The translations under genes and the position numbers were made by a program. 64,000 bases of DNA from Nocardioides sp. AX2bis (GTDB taxonomy: Bacteria; Actinomycetota; Actinomycetes; Propionibacteriales; Nocardioidaceae), in contig NZ_LR733215.1 of the NCBI RefSeq assembly GCF_902506435.1, positions 274,058-338,057 of the forward strand, in the 5' to 3' direction. The notes below the pieces were generated by a model. That model ran no database searches. It was not told where the DNA came from and saw only the letters and a program-made list of their open reading frames with translations. This document shows, piece by piece, positions 1 through 8,223 of this stretch (the stretch's first letter is position 1; each line of letters opens with the position of its first letter).

Positions 1-277
1 GCTCGGGTACGCCCTCGAGCCGGCCGCCCGCCTGGCCCTGATGGAGGCGGTCTCCCACGCCGCGGCCGAGATCACCGCCGAGATGGCCGGCGGCGGGGGA
101 GCCGCGGGAGGCGGCGGCACCGCCGCGGTGTCGTCGTGCACGACGAAGTCGAGGTCGCGGCCGTCGAGGCGCACGTCGACCCCTCCGCCGGCCATCTCGG
201 CGGTGATCTCGGCCGCGGCGTGGGAGACCGCCTCCATCAGGGCCAGGCGGGCGGCCGGCTCGAGGGCGTACCCGAGC
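1..277. repeat. 93-bp perfect inverted repeat (foldback) at window end
   Basis: Bases 1-93 and 185-277 are exact reverse complements, separated by a 91-base loop (94-184). Position i pairs with 278-i, and pairing fails at 94/184. The right arm is ordinary coding sequence of the truncated regulator gene, so the left arm is a copied-back piece of that gene. A perfect foldback ending exactly at the sequence edge is typical of an assembly or library chimera at a contig end, though a real palindromic rearrangement cannot be excluded from sequence alone. Confidence 0.95.
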
Positions 278-366
278 CGCTCGGCCACCGCGTGGGTCTG
301 CTCGTCGGCCCCGGCGGCGGCGAGGAGGTCGCGGCGCAGGCTCTCGACGTACGGGGTCAGGTCCAT
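1..366 (-). CDS. HicB/Arc-like small regulator, N-terminal part, truncated at window edge
   Basis: The gene reads leftwards from an ATG at 366 (MDLTPYVESLRRDLLAAAG...). Its first ~90 residues are a predicted helical region followed by a short strand-rich segment (VDVRLDGRDLDFVVHDD) and a proline-rich linker. This N-terminal pattern resembles small actinobacterial proteins annotated as HicB-family antitoxins, which end in a ribbon-helix-helix DNA-binding domain; that domain would lie beyond the window. The coding sequence is only credible from 366 down to about 94, because bases 1-93 are an exact reverse-complement copy of 185-277 and therefore read antisense. The repeated operator directly upstream supports an autoregulated DNA-binding protein. 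Family assignment rests on recall of similar sequences and is moderate. Confidence 0.45.
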   Translation of the reverse strand, partial: MDLTPYVESLRRDLLAAAGADEQTHAVAERLGYALEPAARLALMEAVSHAAAEITAEMAGGGVDVRLDGRDLDFVVHDDTAAVPPPPAAPPPPAISAVISAAAWETASIRARRAAGSRAYPS

Positions 367-395
367 GACGCCACTGTGACACCAAAATGGCGTCA
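366..395. promoter_or_regulatory. Candidate operator: three 8-mers spaced 11 bp
   Basis: TGACGCCA (366-373), TGACACCA (377-384) and the inverted TGGCGTCA (388-395) start exactly 11 bp apart, that is one site per DNA helical turn. They lie at the start codon of the leftward regulator and upstream of the rightward symporter. Ribbon-helix-helix repressors commonly bind short repeats spaced about one turn apart, so autoregulation by the adjacent HicB/Arc-like protein is the natural inference. Confidence 0.55.
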
Positions 396-486
396 ACACA
401 AGGGAGGATGACGTCGCGATGCCGCCACGGCGGTACCGGGGTGAGGGGCGCAGGGGTCGGATGGGGCAGAAGGTCCTACTGGGGTC

Positions 487-2259
487 TTGCGCAACCTCTC
501 GTCCGAGGTGTGGACTCCTCCGGTGCTGCCCGTCATCCCCCAGGCCACGATCATCTCGGCGAGCTTCGTCGACTACCTGATCGTCGCGCTGTACTTCGCC
601 GTCGTGCTCGGGATCGGCGTGCTCGCGCGCCGCCAGGTCTCGGACTCCGTGGACTTCTTCCTCTCCGGCCGCTCGCTGCCGGCCTGGGTCACCGGCCTGG
701 CCTTCATCTCCGCGAACCTCGGCGCCGTCGAGATCATGGGGATGTCGGCGTCCGGGGCCGAGTTCGGCCTGCCCGCGACGCACTACTTCTGGATCGGCGC
801 GATCCCCGCGATGCTGTTCCTCGGCGTCGTGATGATGCCGTTCTACTACGGCTCCAAGGTGCGGTCGGTGCCCGAGTTCATGCGCCGCCGCTTCGGTACG
901 GGCGCCCACCTGGTCAACGCGCTCTCGTTCGCGCTGGCCCAGCTGCTGATCGCGGGGGTGAACCTCTACCTGCTCGGCAGCATCATCCAGGCGATGCTCG
1001 GCTGGAACCTCTACCTCTCGCTGGTCGTGGCCGCGATCGTCGTGCTGTCCTACATCACCCTGGGCGGGCTGAGCGCGGCGATCTACAACGAGGTGCTGCA
1101 GTTCTTCGTGATCGTGGCCGCCCTGCTGCCGCTGACCCTGATCGGCCTGCACCGCGTCGGTGGCTGGGGCGGGCTCAAGGACAAGATCACCGAGGCCGCC
1201 GCGAGCAACCCGGCCTCGGCGACCGCCTCGGAGCAGCTGAACTCCTGGCCGGGCAACGCCCTGTCGGGCTTCTCCAACGACTTCCTGTCGGTGGTCGGGA
1301 TCGTCTTCGGCCTCGGGTTCGTGCTCTCCTTCGGCTACTGGACCACCAACTTCGTCGAGGTCCAGCGCGCGATGGCCTCCAACTCGATCTCGGCCGCCCG
1401 CAAGACGCCGATCATCGGGGCCTTCCCCAAGATGTTCATCCCGTTCGTCACGATCGTGCCGGGCATGATCGCCGCCGTCCTGGTCTCCGAGATCGCCGAC
1501 CTCAAGGCCGGCGAGACCGTGGCCGGCGGGGCCGAGGGGACGGTGCAGTACAACGACGCGCTGCTCTACCTGATGCGCGACGTGCTGCCCAACGGCCTGC
1601 TGGGCCTGGCGATCGCCGGCCTCCTCGCCGCCTTCATGGCCGGCATGGCCGCGAACATCTCGGCCTTCAACACGGTGCTGTCCTACGACCTGTGGGAGCA
1701 GTACGTCGTCAAGGACCGCTCCGACGACTACTACCTGCGCGTGGGCCGGTGGGCCACCGTCGTGGCTGCCGTGGTGGCGATCGGCACCGCGGTGTTCGCC
1801 TCCGGCTTCAGCAACATCATGGACTACCTCCAGGTGCTGTTCGGGTTCTTCAACGCCCCGCTCTTCGCCACCTTCATCCTCGGCATGTTCTGGAAGCGGA
1901 TGACCCCGACCGCCGGCTGGGTCGGCCTGGTCGCCGGCACCCTGTCGGCGGTCCTCGTCGCGTTCCTGTCCGAGGACGCCTTCGGCGCGGCCAGCCTGGG
2001 CGTGATCCCGCTGGGTGGCCAGGGGGCCGCGTTCGTGGCGGCCGCGACGGCCTTCGTCGTCGACATCGTGCTGAGCATCGTGGTGTCCCTGGTGACCAGG
2101 CCCAGGGACCCGGCCGAGCTGCGGGGCCTGGTCTACTCGGAGACGCCCAAGGAGGACCTGGTCGACGCCGAGGAGGCCGGCTACCCCTGGTACCGCCGCA
2201 CCATGCCGCTGGCCGGCATCGCCCTGGTGATGGTCATCGCCCTGAACTTCGCCTTCTGA
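487..2259 (+). CDS. Sodium:solute symporter (SSF family)
   Basis: A ~590-residue polytopic inner-membrane protein with about 14 hydrophobic helices, the usual size and topology of the sodium:solute symporter family. Visible family features are the N-terminal FVDYLIVALYF helix, the FFLSGRSLPAW segment, the small-residue-rich AFISANLGAVEIMGMS helix and the GGLSAAIYNEVLQFFVI region typical of SglT-like sugar symporters. It probably couples sodium entry to uptake of an organic solute; the substrate cannot be read from sequence. The start is uncertain: TTG 487 is used, but GTG 508 or GTG 523 would also retain the first helix, and the best Shine-Dalgarno-like AGAAGG (468-473) is rather far from 487. 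The next gene follows after 10 bases, suggesting co-transcription. Confidence 0.88.
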   Translation: MRNLSSEVWTPPVLPVIPQATIISASFVDYLIVALYFAVVLGIGVLARRQVSDSVDFFLSGRSLPAWVTGLAFISANLGAVEIMGMSASGAEFGLPATHYFWIGAIPAMLFLGVVMMPFYYGSKVRSVPEFMRRRFGTGAHLVNALSFALAQLLIAGVNLYLLGSIIQAMLGWNLYLSLVVAAIVVLSYITLGGLSAAIYNEVLQFFVIVAALLPLTLIGLHRVGGWGGLKDKITEAAASNPASATASEQLNSWPGNALSGFSNDFLSVVGIVFGLGFVLSFGYWTTNFVEVQRAMASNSISAARKTPIIGAFPKMFIPFVTIVPGMIAAVLVSEIADLKAGETVAGGAEGTVQYNDALLYLMRDVLPNGLLGLAIAGLLAAFMAGMAANISAFNTVLSYDLWEQYVVKDRSDDYYLRVGRWATVVAAVVAIGTAVFASGFSNIMDYLQVLFGFFNAPLFATFILGMFWKRMTPTAGWVGLVAGTLSAVLVAFLSEDAFGAASLGVIPLGGQGAAFVAAATAFVVDIVLSIVVSLVTRPRDPAELRGLVYSETPKEDLVDAEEAGYPWYRRTMPLAGIALVMVIALNFAF

Positions 2260-2269
2260 GGAGGACGAC

Positions 2270-2590
2270 ATGAACGACGAGCAGTCCGCAGCCCCGGTCG
2301 ACCCGACGATGTCCGACTCGGAGAAGGCCGCCTTCGAGCAGCGCACCCACACCGCCGGTGCGTTCGACATCCGCAACGTCATCGGCGGCCTGATGGCCGT
2401 CTACGGCGTGATCCTCACCGTCACCGGTCTCTTCACCGAGAGCACGCCGGAGGTCGCCTACGCCGACGACTACAACAGCAACCTGATCGCCGGGATCGTG
2501 CTCCTGGTCGTGGGCGTCGGCTTCGTGGTCTGGGCCCGGCTCCGCCCCGTCGTGGTGCCGGTGCAGAAGGACGACACCGCCGGGCGCTGA
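2270..2590 (+). CDS. Small two-helix membrane protein paired with symporter
   Basis: A 106-residue protein with an acidic/polar N-terminal tail, two hydrophobic segments (about residues 42-60 and 74-93) joined by a short extracytoplasmic loop, and a polar tail. The ATG is preceded by GAGGAGG at 2259-2265, and the gene starts 10 bases after the symporter stop, so it is very likely translated from the same mRNA. I do not recognise a named family. The arrangement suggests an accessory or stabilising subunit of the symporter, but this is inference. A strong palindrome follows 23 bases after the stop and could end the transcript. Confidence 0.75.
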   Translation: MNDEQSAAPVDPTMSDSEKAAFEQRTHTAGAFDIRNVIGGLMAVYGVILTVTGLFTESTPEVAYADDYNSNLIAGIVLLVVGVGFVVWARLRPVVVPVQKDDTAGR

Positions 2591-2612
2591 CGGTCGGCCG
2601 ACCCCAGCACAC

Positions 2613-2659
2613 GACAGCAGCGGATCACTGCCACCAGGTGGCAGTGATCCGCTGCTGTC
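2613..2659. repeat. GACAGCAG-type palindrome, copy 1
   Basis: Two 23-base arms (GACAGCAGCGGATCACTG... ending in CCACC, and its exact reverse complement) separated by a single base. It lies between the small membrane gene and the AbiEi-like gene. Related copies lie at 3724-3778 and 40845-40891. It could act as a factor-independent transcription terminator (long GC stem, no U tract) or be a REP-like repeat. Confidence 0.9.
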
Positions 2660-2739
2660 ATGGCGGGGTGACGAGGTCGTCCACAGGCTGGTCGCCTGGG
2701 CCTGGCGCCGGCCCCACCGCGGGGCGCAGGCTGCCCGTC

Positions 2740-3729
2740 GTGGACGAGTCGCCCGAGGTCGTACGCGCGCTGCTCCGGCGGCAGGACGGCGTCCTGGCGC
2801 GCCGCCAGGCCCTGCAGGCGGGGCTGGACGCGGCCGACGTGCGGCGGATGCTGCGCGGCCGCACGTGGACCACCCTGCTGCCCGGGGTCTACGTCGACCA
2901 CACCGGCCGACCCTCCTGGACCCAGGACGCCTGGGCGGCCGTGCTCGCGACCTGGCCGGCCGCGCTCCAGGGCACGTCGGCGCTCCGGGCGTTCGACGGT
3001 CCGCCCCCGCGGGAGGGTGGTCCGGCACGTCCGACCATCCACGTCGCGGTCGCCCGCCGCCGGGCCAGGCCCGCCCCGCTGGCCGGAGTGGTGGTCCACC
3101 AGGTCGCCCGCCTCGACGAGACCGTGCTGTGGAACCTCGGACCACCGCGGCAGCGGTATCCCGACGCGGTGCTGGACGCGGCCGCCGCGGCCGGCACGGA
3201 GCTGGACCGGGTCGCGGTGCTGGCGCGGGCGGCAGGCTCCCGGCGTACGACCGTCGCGCAGGTGGTCGCCGCCCTGGCGCACCGCACGCGGTACCCGCGT
3301 CGCCGCTGGACCGAGGACGTGCTGCGCGACGCCGCGGCCGGCACCTGCTCGGTGCTCGAGCACCGCTACCTCGTCGGGGTGGAGCGCGCCCACGGCCTGC
3401 CCCGTGCCCGACGACAGCAACGGGAGGCGGGGGTCACCGGCGTCGTGTACCGCGACGTGGCCCTCGGTGCCGCCGTCGTCGAGCTCGACGGCCGCCTCCA
3501 CCACGACGACCCGGTGGCCCGGGACGAGGACCTGGAGCGTGACCTGGACGTGGCGGTCTCGGGGCGGGCGACCGTCCGCCTGGGCTGGGGCCAGGTCGTG
3601 GGCCGGCCGTGCCGGACCGCGACCAAGGTGGCGGCCTTCCTACGGCAGCACGGGGTGGAGGCGTACGCCCGTCCGTGCGGTCCGGGCTGCCCGGTCGGTC
3701 GGCGACCCGGGTCGGAGCTCGCCGCATGA
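2740..3729 (+). CDS. AbiEi-type winged-helix / DUF559-like nuclease-fold protein
   Basis: About 329 residues from GTG 2740. The N-terminal ~60 residues (VRALLRRQDGVLARRQALQ..., then RTWTTLLPGVYV) match the AbiEi antitoxin-like winged-helix domain found in many actinobacterial proteins. The C-terminal part has a DUF559/Vsr-like pattern: VYRDVALGAAVVELDGRLHH followed by D..RD and GWGQVV, including the acidic residues expected in the restriction-endonuclease fold. Longer starts upstream run into the palindrome at 2613-2659 and are unlikely. Such proteins are common single genes in actinobacteria and often lack a toxin partner, as here. Function is unknown; type IV toxin-antitoxin relation is only by domain. 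The gene is bracketed by two copies of the same palindrome, the second overlapping its stop codon. Confidence 0.7.
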   Translation: MDESPEVVRALLRRQDGVLARRQALQAGLDAADVRRMLRGRTWTTLLPGVYVDHTGRPSWTQDAWAAVLATWPAALQGTSALRAFDGPPPREGGPARPTIHVAVARRRARPAPLAGVVVHQVARLDETVLWNLGPPRQRYPDAVLDAAAAAGTELDRVAVLARAAGSRRTTVAQVVAALAHRTRYPRRRWTEDVLRDAAAGTCSVLEHRYLVGVERAHGLPRARRQQREAGVTGVVYRDVALGAAVVELDGRLHHDDPVARDEDLERDLDVAVSGRATVRLGWGQVVGRPCRTATKVAAFLRQHGVEAYARPCGPGCPVGRRPGSELAA

Positions 3730-3778
3730 CAGCAGCGGATCACTGCCACCTGCTGGCAGTGATCCGCTGCTGTCATGC
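3724..3778. repeat. GACAGCAG-type palindrome, copy 2
   Basis: Two 25-base perfect arms (3724-3748 and 3754-3778) around a 5-base loop CCTGC. The core arm sequence is identical to copies 1 and 3. It contains the stop codon of the AbiEi-like gene and lies 9 bases from the end of the convergent EtfD-like gene, a position suited to a bidirectional terminator. Confidence 0.9.
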
Positions 3779-3787
3779 CGGCGGGAC

Positions 3788-6700
3788 TCAGAGGTCGAAG
3801 AGGCTGCTCGACCCGCTGATGTCGGCGTCGGTACGCGGCTGGTGCTGCTCGCCCGACGAGGCCGGCTGCGCGGGTGCCTCGGGCGCCTCGGGCGCGGCGG
3901 GTGCCTGGGTGGGCTCCGGGGCGGCTGCTGCGTCCTCGGCGACCCGCCCGTCGGCGACCTGCTCCTCCACCTCGGCGGCCCGGGCCTCGGCGTCGGCCTC
4001 GGTGATCCCGGCCTCCGCGGTCTCGGCCTCGATGGCCTCGGCCGTGGCGGTCTCGGTGTCCCCGTCGACCGCGCTCGGCGCCGAGGCGGCCGGGGCGGCC
4101 GGCTCATCGTCGGGGGCCACGGACGTCGGCGCAGGCTCCGGCGTCGCCGCCGGAGCGGGTGCAGCCGGAGCCGGGTCGGCGGGGGCCTCGAGGTCGAACA
4201 GCGACCCGCCCTCGGGGATCTCGATCGACCGTGCCGGCGTGACGGCCACCGGGGCCGGGGCGGCCTCCGCTGCCGGGGCTGCGGGCGCGGGCTCCGGCTC
4301 GCTGGTGGCGGGCTCGGGCACGACCTCCTCGGGCTCGGCCGCGACAGCGGGCTCGGGCGCGACAGCCGGGGCTGCTGCTGCGACGGCGGCGGCCGGTGCG
4401 GCGATGTCGAACATCGAGCGGCGGGCCGGATCGGTCGGCCGGGCGGCCGGCTCAGCGGCCGGGGCCGGGGCCGAGGCTGCTGCCGCGACGGTGGCGGCCG
4501 GTGCAGCGATGTCGAACATCGACCGGCGGGCCGGGTCGGTCGTCCGGGCGGCAGGCTGGGCTGCCGGTTGGGCGGCAGGCTCCGGGGCCTTCGCTGCCGG
4601 CGCCTCCGCCGGTGCGGGCTCCGCCGCCGGCGTGGGCTCCGGTGCCGGTGCCGCCGCCGGTGCGGCTGCGGCCGGGGCCGGGGCGGGCTCGTCGGCCGTC
4701 AGGTCGAACAGCGAGCCCCCGGACCCCAGGTCGGCGGCAGGCTGGGCGGCAGGCTTCGCGGCAGGCTGGGCCGGCTCCGGAGCAGGCGCGGCCTTCGCCG
4801 CCGGCTCGTCCCCACCCAGGTCGAACAGCGATCCGCCACCCAGCCCCTGCTCCGCAGGCTTGGCAGCAGGCGTTGCAGCAGGCGTCGCGGCGGGCTCCGT
4901 GGGCTTCTCGGCGGCGGGCGCCGGGGCGGCCGCCGCGGGCTCGTCGCCCCCACCGAGGTCGAAGAGGGACCCGCCGGAGGACGTCGGCTCGGCGGCCTTC
5001 GCCTCGGCCGGCACCGACTTCTCCGAGGAGGCGGTCTCCGGCTTGTCCGCCGCGGGCGCCTCGACCGAGGTCTCCGCGGGGGTGTCGAAGAGCGAGGACC
5101 CGCCGCTGGCCTTGGCCAGAGGCCCGGCGTCGGCGGTCCGGGTGATGGACTCCTCGGTGCGCATCTGGTCGTCGGGGCTCGGCTCGGCGTGGGTGGCCTC
5201 GTCGTCGCGGACCAGCGTGTCGGTGCCGCCGCCGGACGCGGCCGCGGTGGCCGTACCGGCAGTGGCGGGGGCTGCCGCGGGGGCACCGCCCGGGGCCAGC
5301 TTGGTCGCCTGGACGCCCTTGACCGAGGCCAGCAGCATCTGGGCCACGTCGAGGACCTCGACCTCCTCGCGCGCGTCGCCCTTGTCCTGGGCGGCGGTGA
5401 GGCCGTCGGAGAGCATCACGCGGCAGAAGGGGCAGCCGACGGCGATCTGGTCGGCGCCGGTGCCGATGGCCTCGTTCGTGCGGTTCATGTTGATCCGCTC
5501 GCCGATGTTCTCCTCCATCCACATCCGCGCGCCGCCGGCGCCGCAGCAGAAGGAGCGCTCGGAGTTGCGCTCCATCTCCACGACCTCGGCGCCGGGCAGG
5601 ATCTGCAGGAGCTCGCGCGGCGGGGAGTAGACGCCGTTGTGGCGCCCGATGTAGCAGGGGTCGTGGTAGGTGATCGAGCGCTTCGCGGCGCCCGCGCCCT
5701 CGGCCACCGGGGTCAGCCGTCCCTCCTTCACGAGCCTGTTCAGCAACTGCGTGTGGTGCACGACCTCGAGCTCGATGCCGAGCTCGCTGTACTCGTTCTT
5801 GAGGGTGTTGAAGCAGTGGGCGCAGGTCGAGACGACCTTCTTGACCTTCGCCTCCTTCATCGTCTCCACGTTCTGCTGGGCCAGGCCCTGGAAGACGAAC
5901 TCGTTGCCGGCACGACGGGCCGGGTCACCGGTGCAGGTCTCGCCCGTGCCGAGCACGCCGAAGGTCACGCCGGCCATGTCGAGCAGCTCGGCGACGGCGC
6001 GCGTGGTCTTCTTCGCGCGGTCCTCGTACGCCCCGGCGCAGCCGACCCAGAACAGCCACTCGACCTCGTCGAGCGACTCGATGTCCTTGCCGACGACCTT
6101 GACCTCGAAGTCGAGACCCTTGGTCCAGTCCAGGCGCGCGGAGGCGTTCATGTTCCACGGGTTGCCCTTGTTCTCCAGGCCCTTGAACAGCCCGTTGAGC
6201 TCGGCCGGGAAGTTGGACTCGACCAGCACGGCGTAGCGGCGCATGTCGATGATGTGGTCGACGTGCTCGATGTCGACCGGGCACTGCTGGACGCACGCAC
6301 CGCAGGAGGTGCAGTTCCAGAGCACGTCGGAGTCGATGACCGCGGCGCCGCTCTCGGGGTTGTAGAACCAGTCGTCGCCGGTGTCGCCGACCAGGGGACG
6401 CTCGACCTCGCGGGTCAGGGTGTCGTTGCCCTCGAGCAGTGCCGCGCGGTCGCCCTCCTCGGCCTGCAGGTACGGCGCCTTGGCGTACGCGTGGTCGCGC
6501 AGCGCGGTGATCAGCAGCTTCGGCGACAACGGCTTCTCGGTGTTCCAGGCCGGGCACTGGCTCTGGCAACGACCGCACTCGGTGCACGAGGTGAAGTCGA
6601 GGAGGCCCTTCCAGCTGAAGTCCTCGACCTTGCCCACGCCGAGGACGGTGTCCTCGTCGAGCTCCTCGAGGTCGTCCAGGCTCACGGGCTGGCCGGCCGA

Positions 6701-7504
6701 CGTCAGCGGCTTGACCCGGCCGAGGGCCAGCGAGCCGTCACCCTCGCGCTTGAACCAGATGTTGAAGAAGGCGGTGAAGCGGTGCCAGGCCACGCCCATG
6801 GTCAGGTTCAGCGAGACCACGATCATCCAGGTGAAGGAGATGACGATCTTCAGCATCGCGACCAGGAAGATCAGGTTCGCCAGGGTGCTCTCCGAGAGCC
6901 CGGAGAGGGCCTCGCCGATCCAGAAGGTCAGCGGGAAGTGGAAGGCCGAGGCGAGGTCGTCGCCCTCGACGGCCGCCAGCGCGTACTCCAGGCCGCGCAG
7001 CATCACGATGCAGACGCCGACCCCGAAGATGACGGCCTCGACGAAGTAGCCCTGCCACATGCTCGAGCCGTACATCCGCCCGCGGGCGCCGCGCACCCGC
7101 TCCTTGGGCCGCGTGACGCGGTAGGAGAACAGGCCCACGATCGCGGCGAGCATCACCCAGGTGAAGAGCTCGGTGGCCCACTCGAAGAGGAAGAAGTGCC
7201 CGATGAACGGGAGCACAAAGTGCGGGTCGAAGAGCTGCCCGAACGCGGTGACCAGGGTCAGGAAGAGCAGCCCGAAGCCGGTCATCACGAACCAGTGCGC
7301 CCCCCCGACCCAGGTCCACTGCAGCATCCGGGTGTGCCCCAGCGACTCCTTGACCAGGGTCAGGGAGCGCCCGACCGGGTTGTCGGTGCGCGACGTCGGC
7401 GTGCCGGTGCGCACCACCGCGACCATGGCCGCGATCGCCCGCACGAACAGGGTGGTGCCGACGGCGGCGATCGCCAGGGAGACCACGATGGCCACGATCT
7501 GCAT
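3788..7504 (-). CDS. etfD: EtfD-like membrane Fe-S oxidoreductase with long SLFDL-motif tail
   Basis: A 1238-residue membrane iron-sulfur protein related to mycobacterial Rv0338c/EtfD, reported as the membrane dehydrogenase that takes electrons from electron-transfer flavoprotein during fatty-acid oxidation and passes them to menaquinone. Order: about six membrane helices (residues 1-250), two ferredoxin-type 4Fe-4S motifs (CTECGRCQSQCP near 306 and CTSCGACVQQCP near 395), then two CCG cysteine-rich modules including CAHCFNTLKNEY and CCGAGGARMWMEE near 650. From about residue 735 the protein becomes a ~500-residue Ala/Pro/Glu-rich, probably disordered tail containing eight short SLFDL/SMFDI motifs, one being the extreme C-terminus. 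Family members are usually about 880-1000 residues, so the tail is long. The start ATG 7504 has GAGGAG 11-16 bases upstream. The functional link is by homology; the tail's role is unknown. Confidence 0.88.
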   Translation of the reverse strand: MQIVAIVVSLAIAAVGTTLFVRAIAAMVAVVRTGTPTSRTDNPVGRSLTLVKESLGHTRMLQWTWVGGAHWFVMTGFGLLFLTLVTAFGQLFDPHFVLPFIGHFFLFEWATELFTWVMLAAIVGLFSYRVTRPKERVRGARGRMYGSSMWQGYFVEAVIFGVGVCIVMLRGLEYALAAVEGDDLASAFHFPLTFWIGEALSGLSESTLANLIFLVAMLKIVISFTWMIVVSLNLTMGVAWHRFTAFFNIWFKREGDGSLALGRVKPLTSAGQPVSLDDLEELDEDTVLGVGKVEDFSWKGLLDFTSCTECGRCQSQCPAWNTEKPLSPKLLITALRDHAYAKAPYLQAEEGDRAALLEGNDTLTREVERPLVGDTGDDWFYNPESGAAVIDSDVLWNCTSCGACVQQCPVDIEHVDHIIDMRRYAVLVESNFPAELNGLFKGLENKGNPWNMNASARLDWTKGLDFEVKVVGKDIESLDEVEWLFWVGCAGAYEDRAKKTTRAVAELLDMAGVTFGVLGTGETCTGDPARRAGNEFVFQGLAQQNVETMKEAKVKKVVSTCAHCFNTLKNEYSELGIELEVVHHTQLLNRLVKEGRLTPVAEGAGAAKRSITYHDPCYIGRHNGVYSPPRELLQILPGAEVVEMERNSERSFCCGAGGARMWMEENIGERINMNRTNEAIGTGADQIAVGCPFCRVMLSDGLTAAQDKGDAREEVEVLDVAQMLLASVKGVQATKLAPGGAPAAAPATAGTATAAASGGGTDTLVRDDEATHAEPSPDDQMRTEESITRTADAGPLAKASGGSSLFDTPAETSVEAPAADKPETASSEKSVPAEAKAAEPTSSGGSLFDLGGGDEPAAAAPAPAAEKPTEPAATPAATPAAKPAEQGLGGGSLFDLGGDEPAAKAAPAPEPAQPAAKPAAQPAADLGSGGSLFDLTADEPAPAPAAAAPAAAPAPEPTPAAEPAPAEAPAAKAPEPAAQPAAQPAARTTDPARRSMFDIAAPAATVAAAASAPAPAAEPAARPTDPARRSMFDIAAPAAAVAAAAPAVAPEPAVAAEPEEVVPEPATSEPEPAPAAPAAEAAPAPVAVTPARSIEIPEGGSLFDLEAPADPAPAAPAPAATPEPAPTSVAPDDEPAAPAASAPSAVDGDTETATAEAIEAETAEAGITEADAEARAAEVEEQVADGRVAEDAAAAPEPTQAPAAPEAPEAPAQPASSGEQHQPRTDADISGSSSLFDL

Positions 7505-7621
7505 GCGGGTGTGCTCCTCGTCCTCGAGCGCGTCCGGAGGACGTGCGCTGCGAGCCTAGGTCCGACGGCGGCGGCCGTCAGTCCCCTGGCCCGGTGAGGA
7601 ATATCCTACTTGGCGGTAACT

Positions 7622-8137
7622 TCACCCGCGGTCGGGGTGCGAGGACGTCCCGGTACCGGGAGCGCCGGGGACCCCGGGCGCCTCGGGGGTGCTCGGAGCG
7701 GCGCGGTGCGTGCCGTCGGCGGGCGTCCGCGGGTCGTTCGTCGTGTCCATGGGCCGGGTCTGCGGTGCCGCCTCCGGCGTCTGCGGGCTGTAGTCGTCGC
7801 GGCGCTGGTTCACGTCGGGGTCGATCCGGTCGGCCTCGCGGACACGGTCCTCGATCCGGGCCTCCTCGGTCTGGTGGCCCAGCCGGGCCTGCTGCGCGCG
7901 CTGCTCGGCACGGGCGGCCTCCTGGCGGGCGATCTCGGCGTCGGCCTCGGCGCGCTGGGCCTCGGCCCGGCTCCGCTGGGCGTCCGGGGTGCCGGCCGCC
8001 GCCTGCTGCCGCAGGTGCCCTGCCTTCTCGCGGCGGGCCGTGGCCTTCTTCTTGCGCGCGGCCAGGGCGACGGCGATCGCCGCGGCGATCAGCAGGACGA
8101 CGACGACCACGATGATGACGATGGTGGTGGTGCTCAT
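7622..8137 (-). CDS. Single-pass membrane protein with coiled-coil domain
   Basis: A 171-residue protein. Residues ~5-27 form one strongly hydrophobic helix (rich in Val, Ile, Ala), followed by a basic stop-transfer segment (ARKKKATARREK), giving N-out/C-in topology. Residues ~40-105 are an Ala/Arg/Glu/Gln-rich heptad-like coiled coil, and the remainder is a Pro/Thr-rich disordered tail. No catalytic motif is visible and I recognise no named family; similar small proteins are widespread in actinobacteria. It stands alone between the EtfD-like gene, whose start is 118 bases further on in the same direction, and the IclR gene. A GTTACCGCCAAGTAGGAT-like segment just beyond its stop (minus strand, ~7600-7622) may belong to the etfD promoter. 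Confidence 0.7.
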   Translation of the reverse strand: MSTTTIVIIVVVVVLLIAAAIAVALAARKKKATARREKAGHLRQQAAAGTPDAQRSRAEAQRAEADAEIARQEAARAEQRAQQARLGHQTEEARIEDRVREADRIDPDVNQRRDDYSPQTPEAAPQTRPMDTTNDPRTPADGTHRAAPSTPEAPGVPGAPGTGTSSHPDRG

Positions 8138-8223
8138 GAGGGACCTCTCGACAGGGGGAAACCCTCAACCTGTCAGACGGGCGAGGGGGGACACCCACAC
8201 CCGCCGGGGGGACCCTGCCGTGG

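Noticed and set aside
1..366. Plus-strand open frames at 41-379 and 136-411
   Set aside because: They arise from the inverted foldback and the antisense of the regulator; the minus-strand frame from ATG 366 has the sensible protein.
2638..2740. Upstream start (2638) for the AbiEi-like gene
   Set aside because: It would place the N-terminus inside a conserved palindrome and add residues unlike the family; GTG 2740 gives the usual domain start.
2613..3778. Inverted repeats as ends of an insertion sequence around the AbiEi-like gene
   Set aside because: Each copy is itself a complete palindrome, no transposase is enclosed, and no target-site duplication could be seen.
3017..7597. Very long open frame on the plus strand opposite the EtfD-like gene (about 1500 codons)
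   Set aside because: It is the high-GC antisense shadow of the EtfD-like coding sequence: composition is Arg/Gly/Leu/Val-rich without domains, and the minus-strand protein has clear Fe-S motifs.
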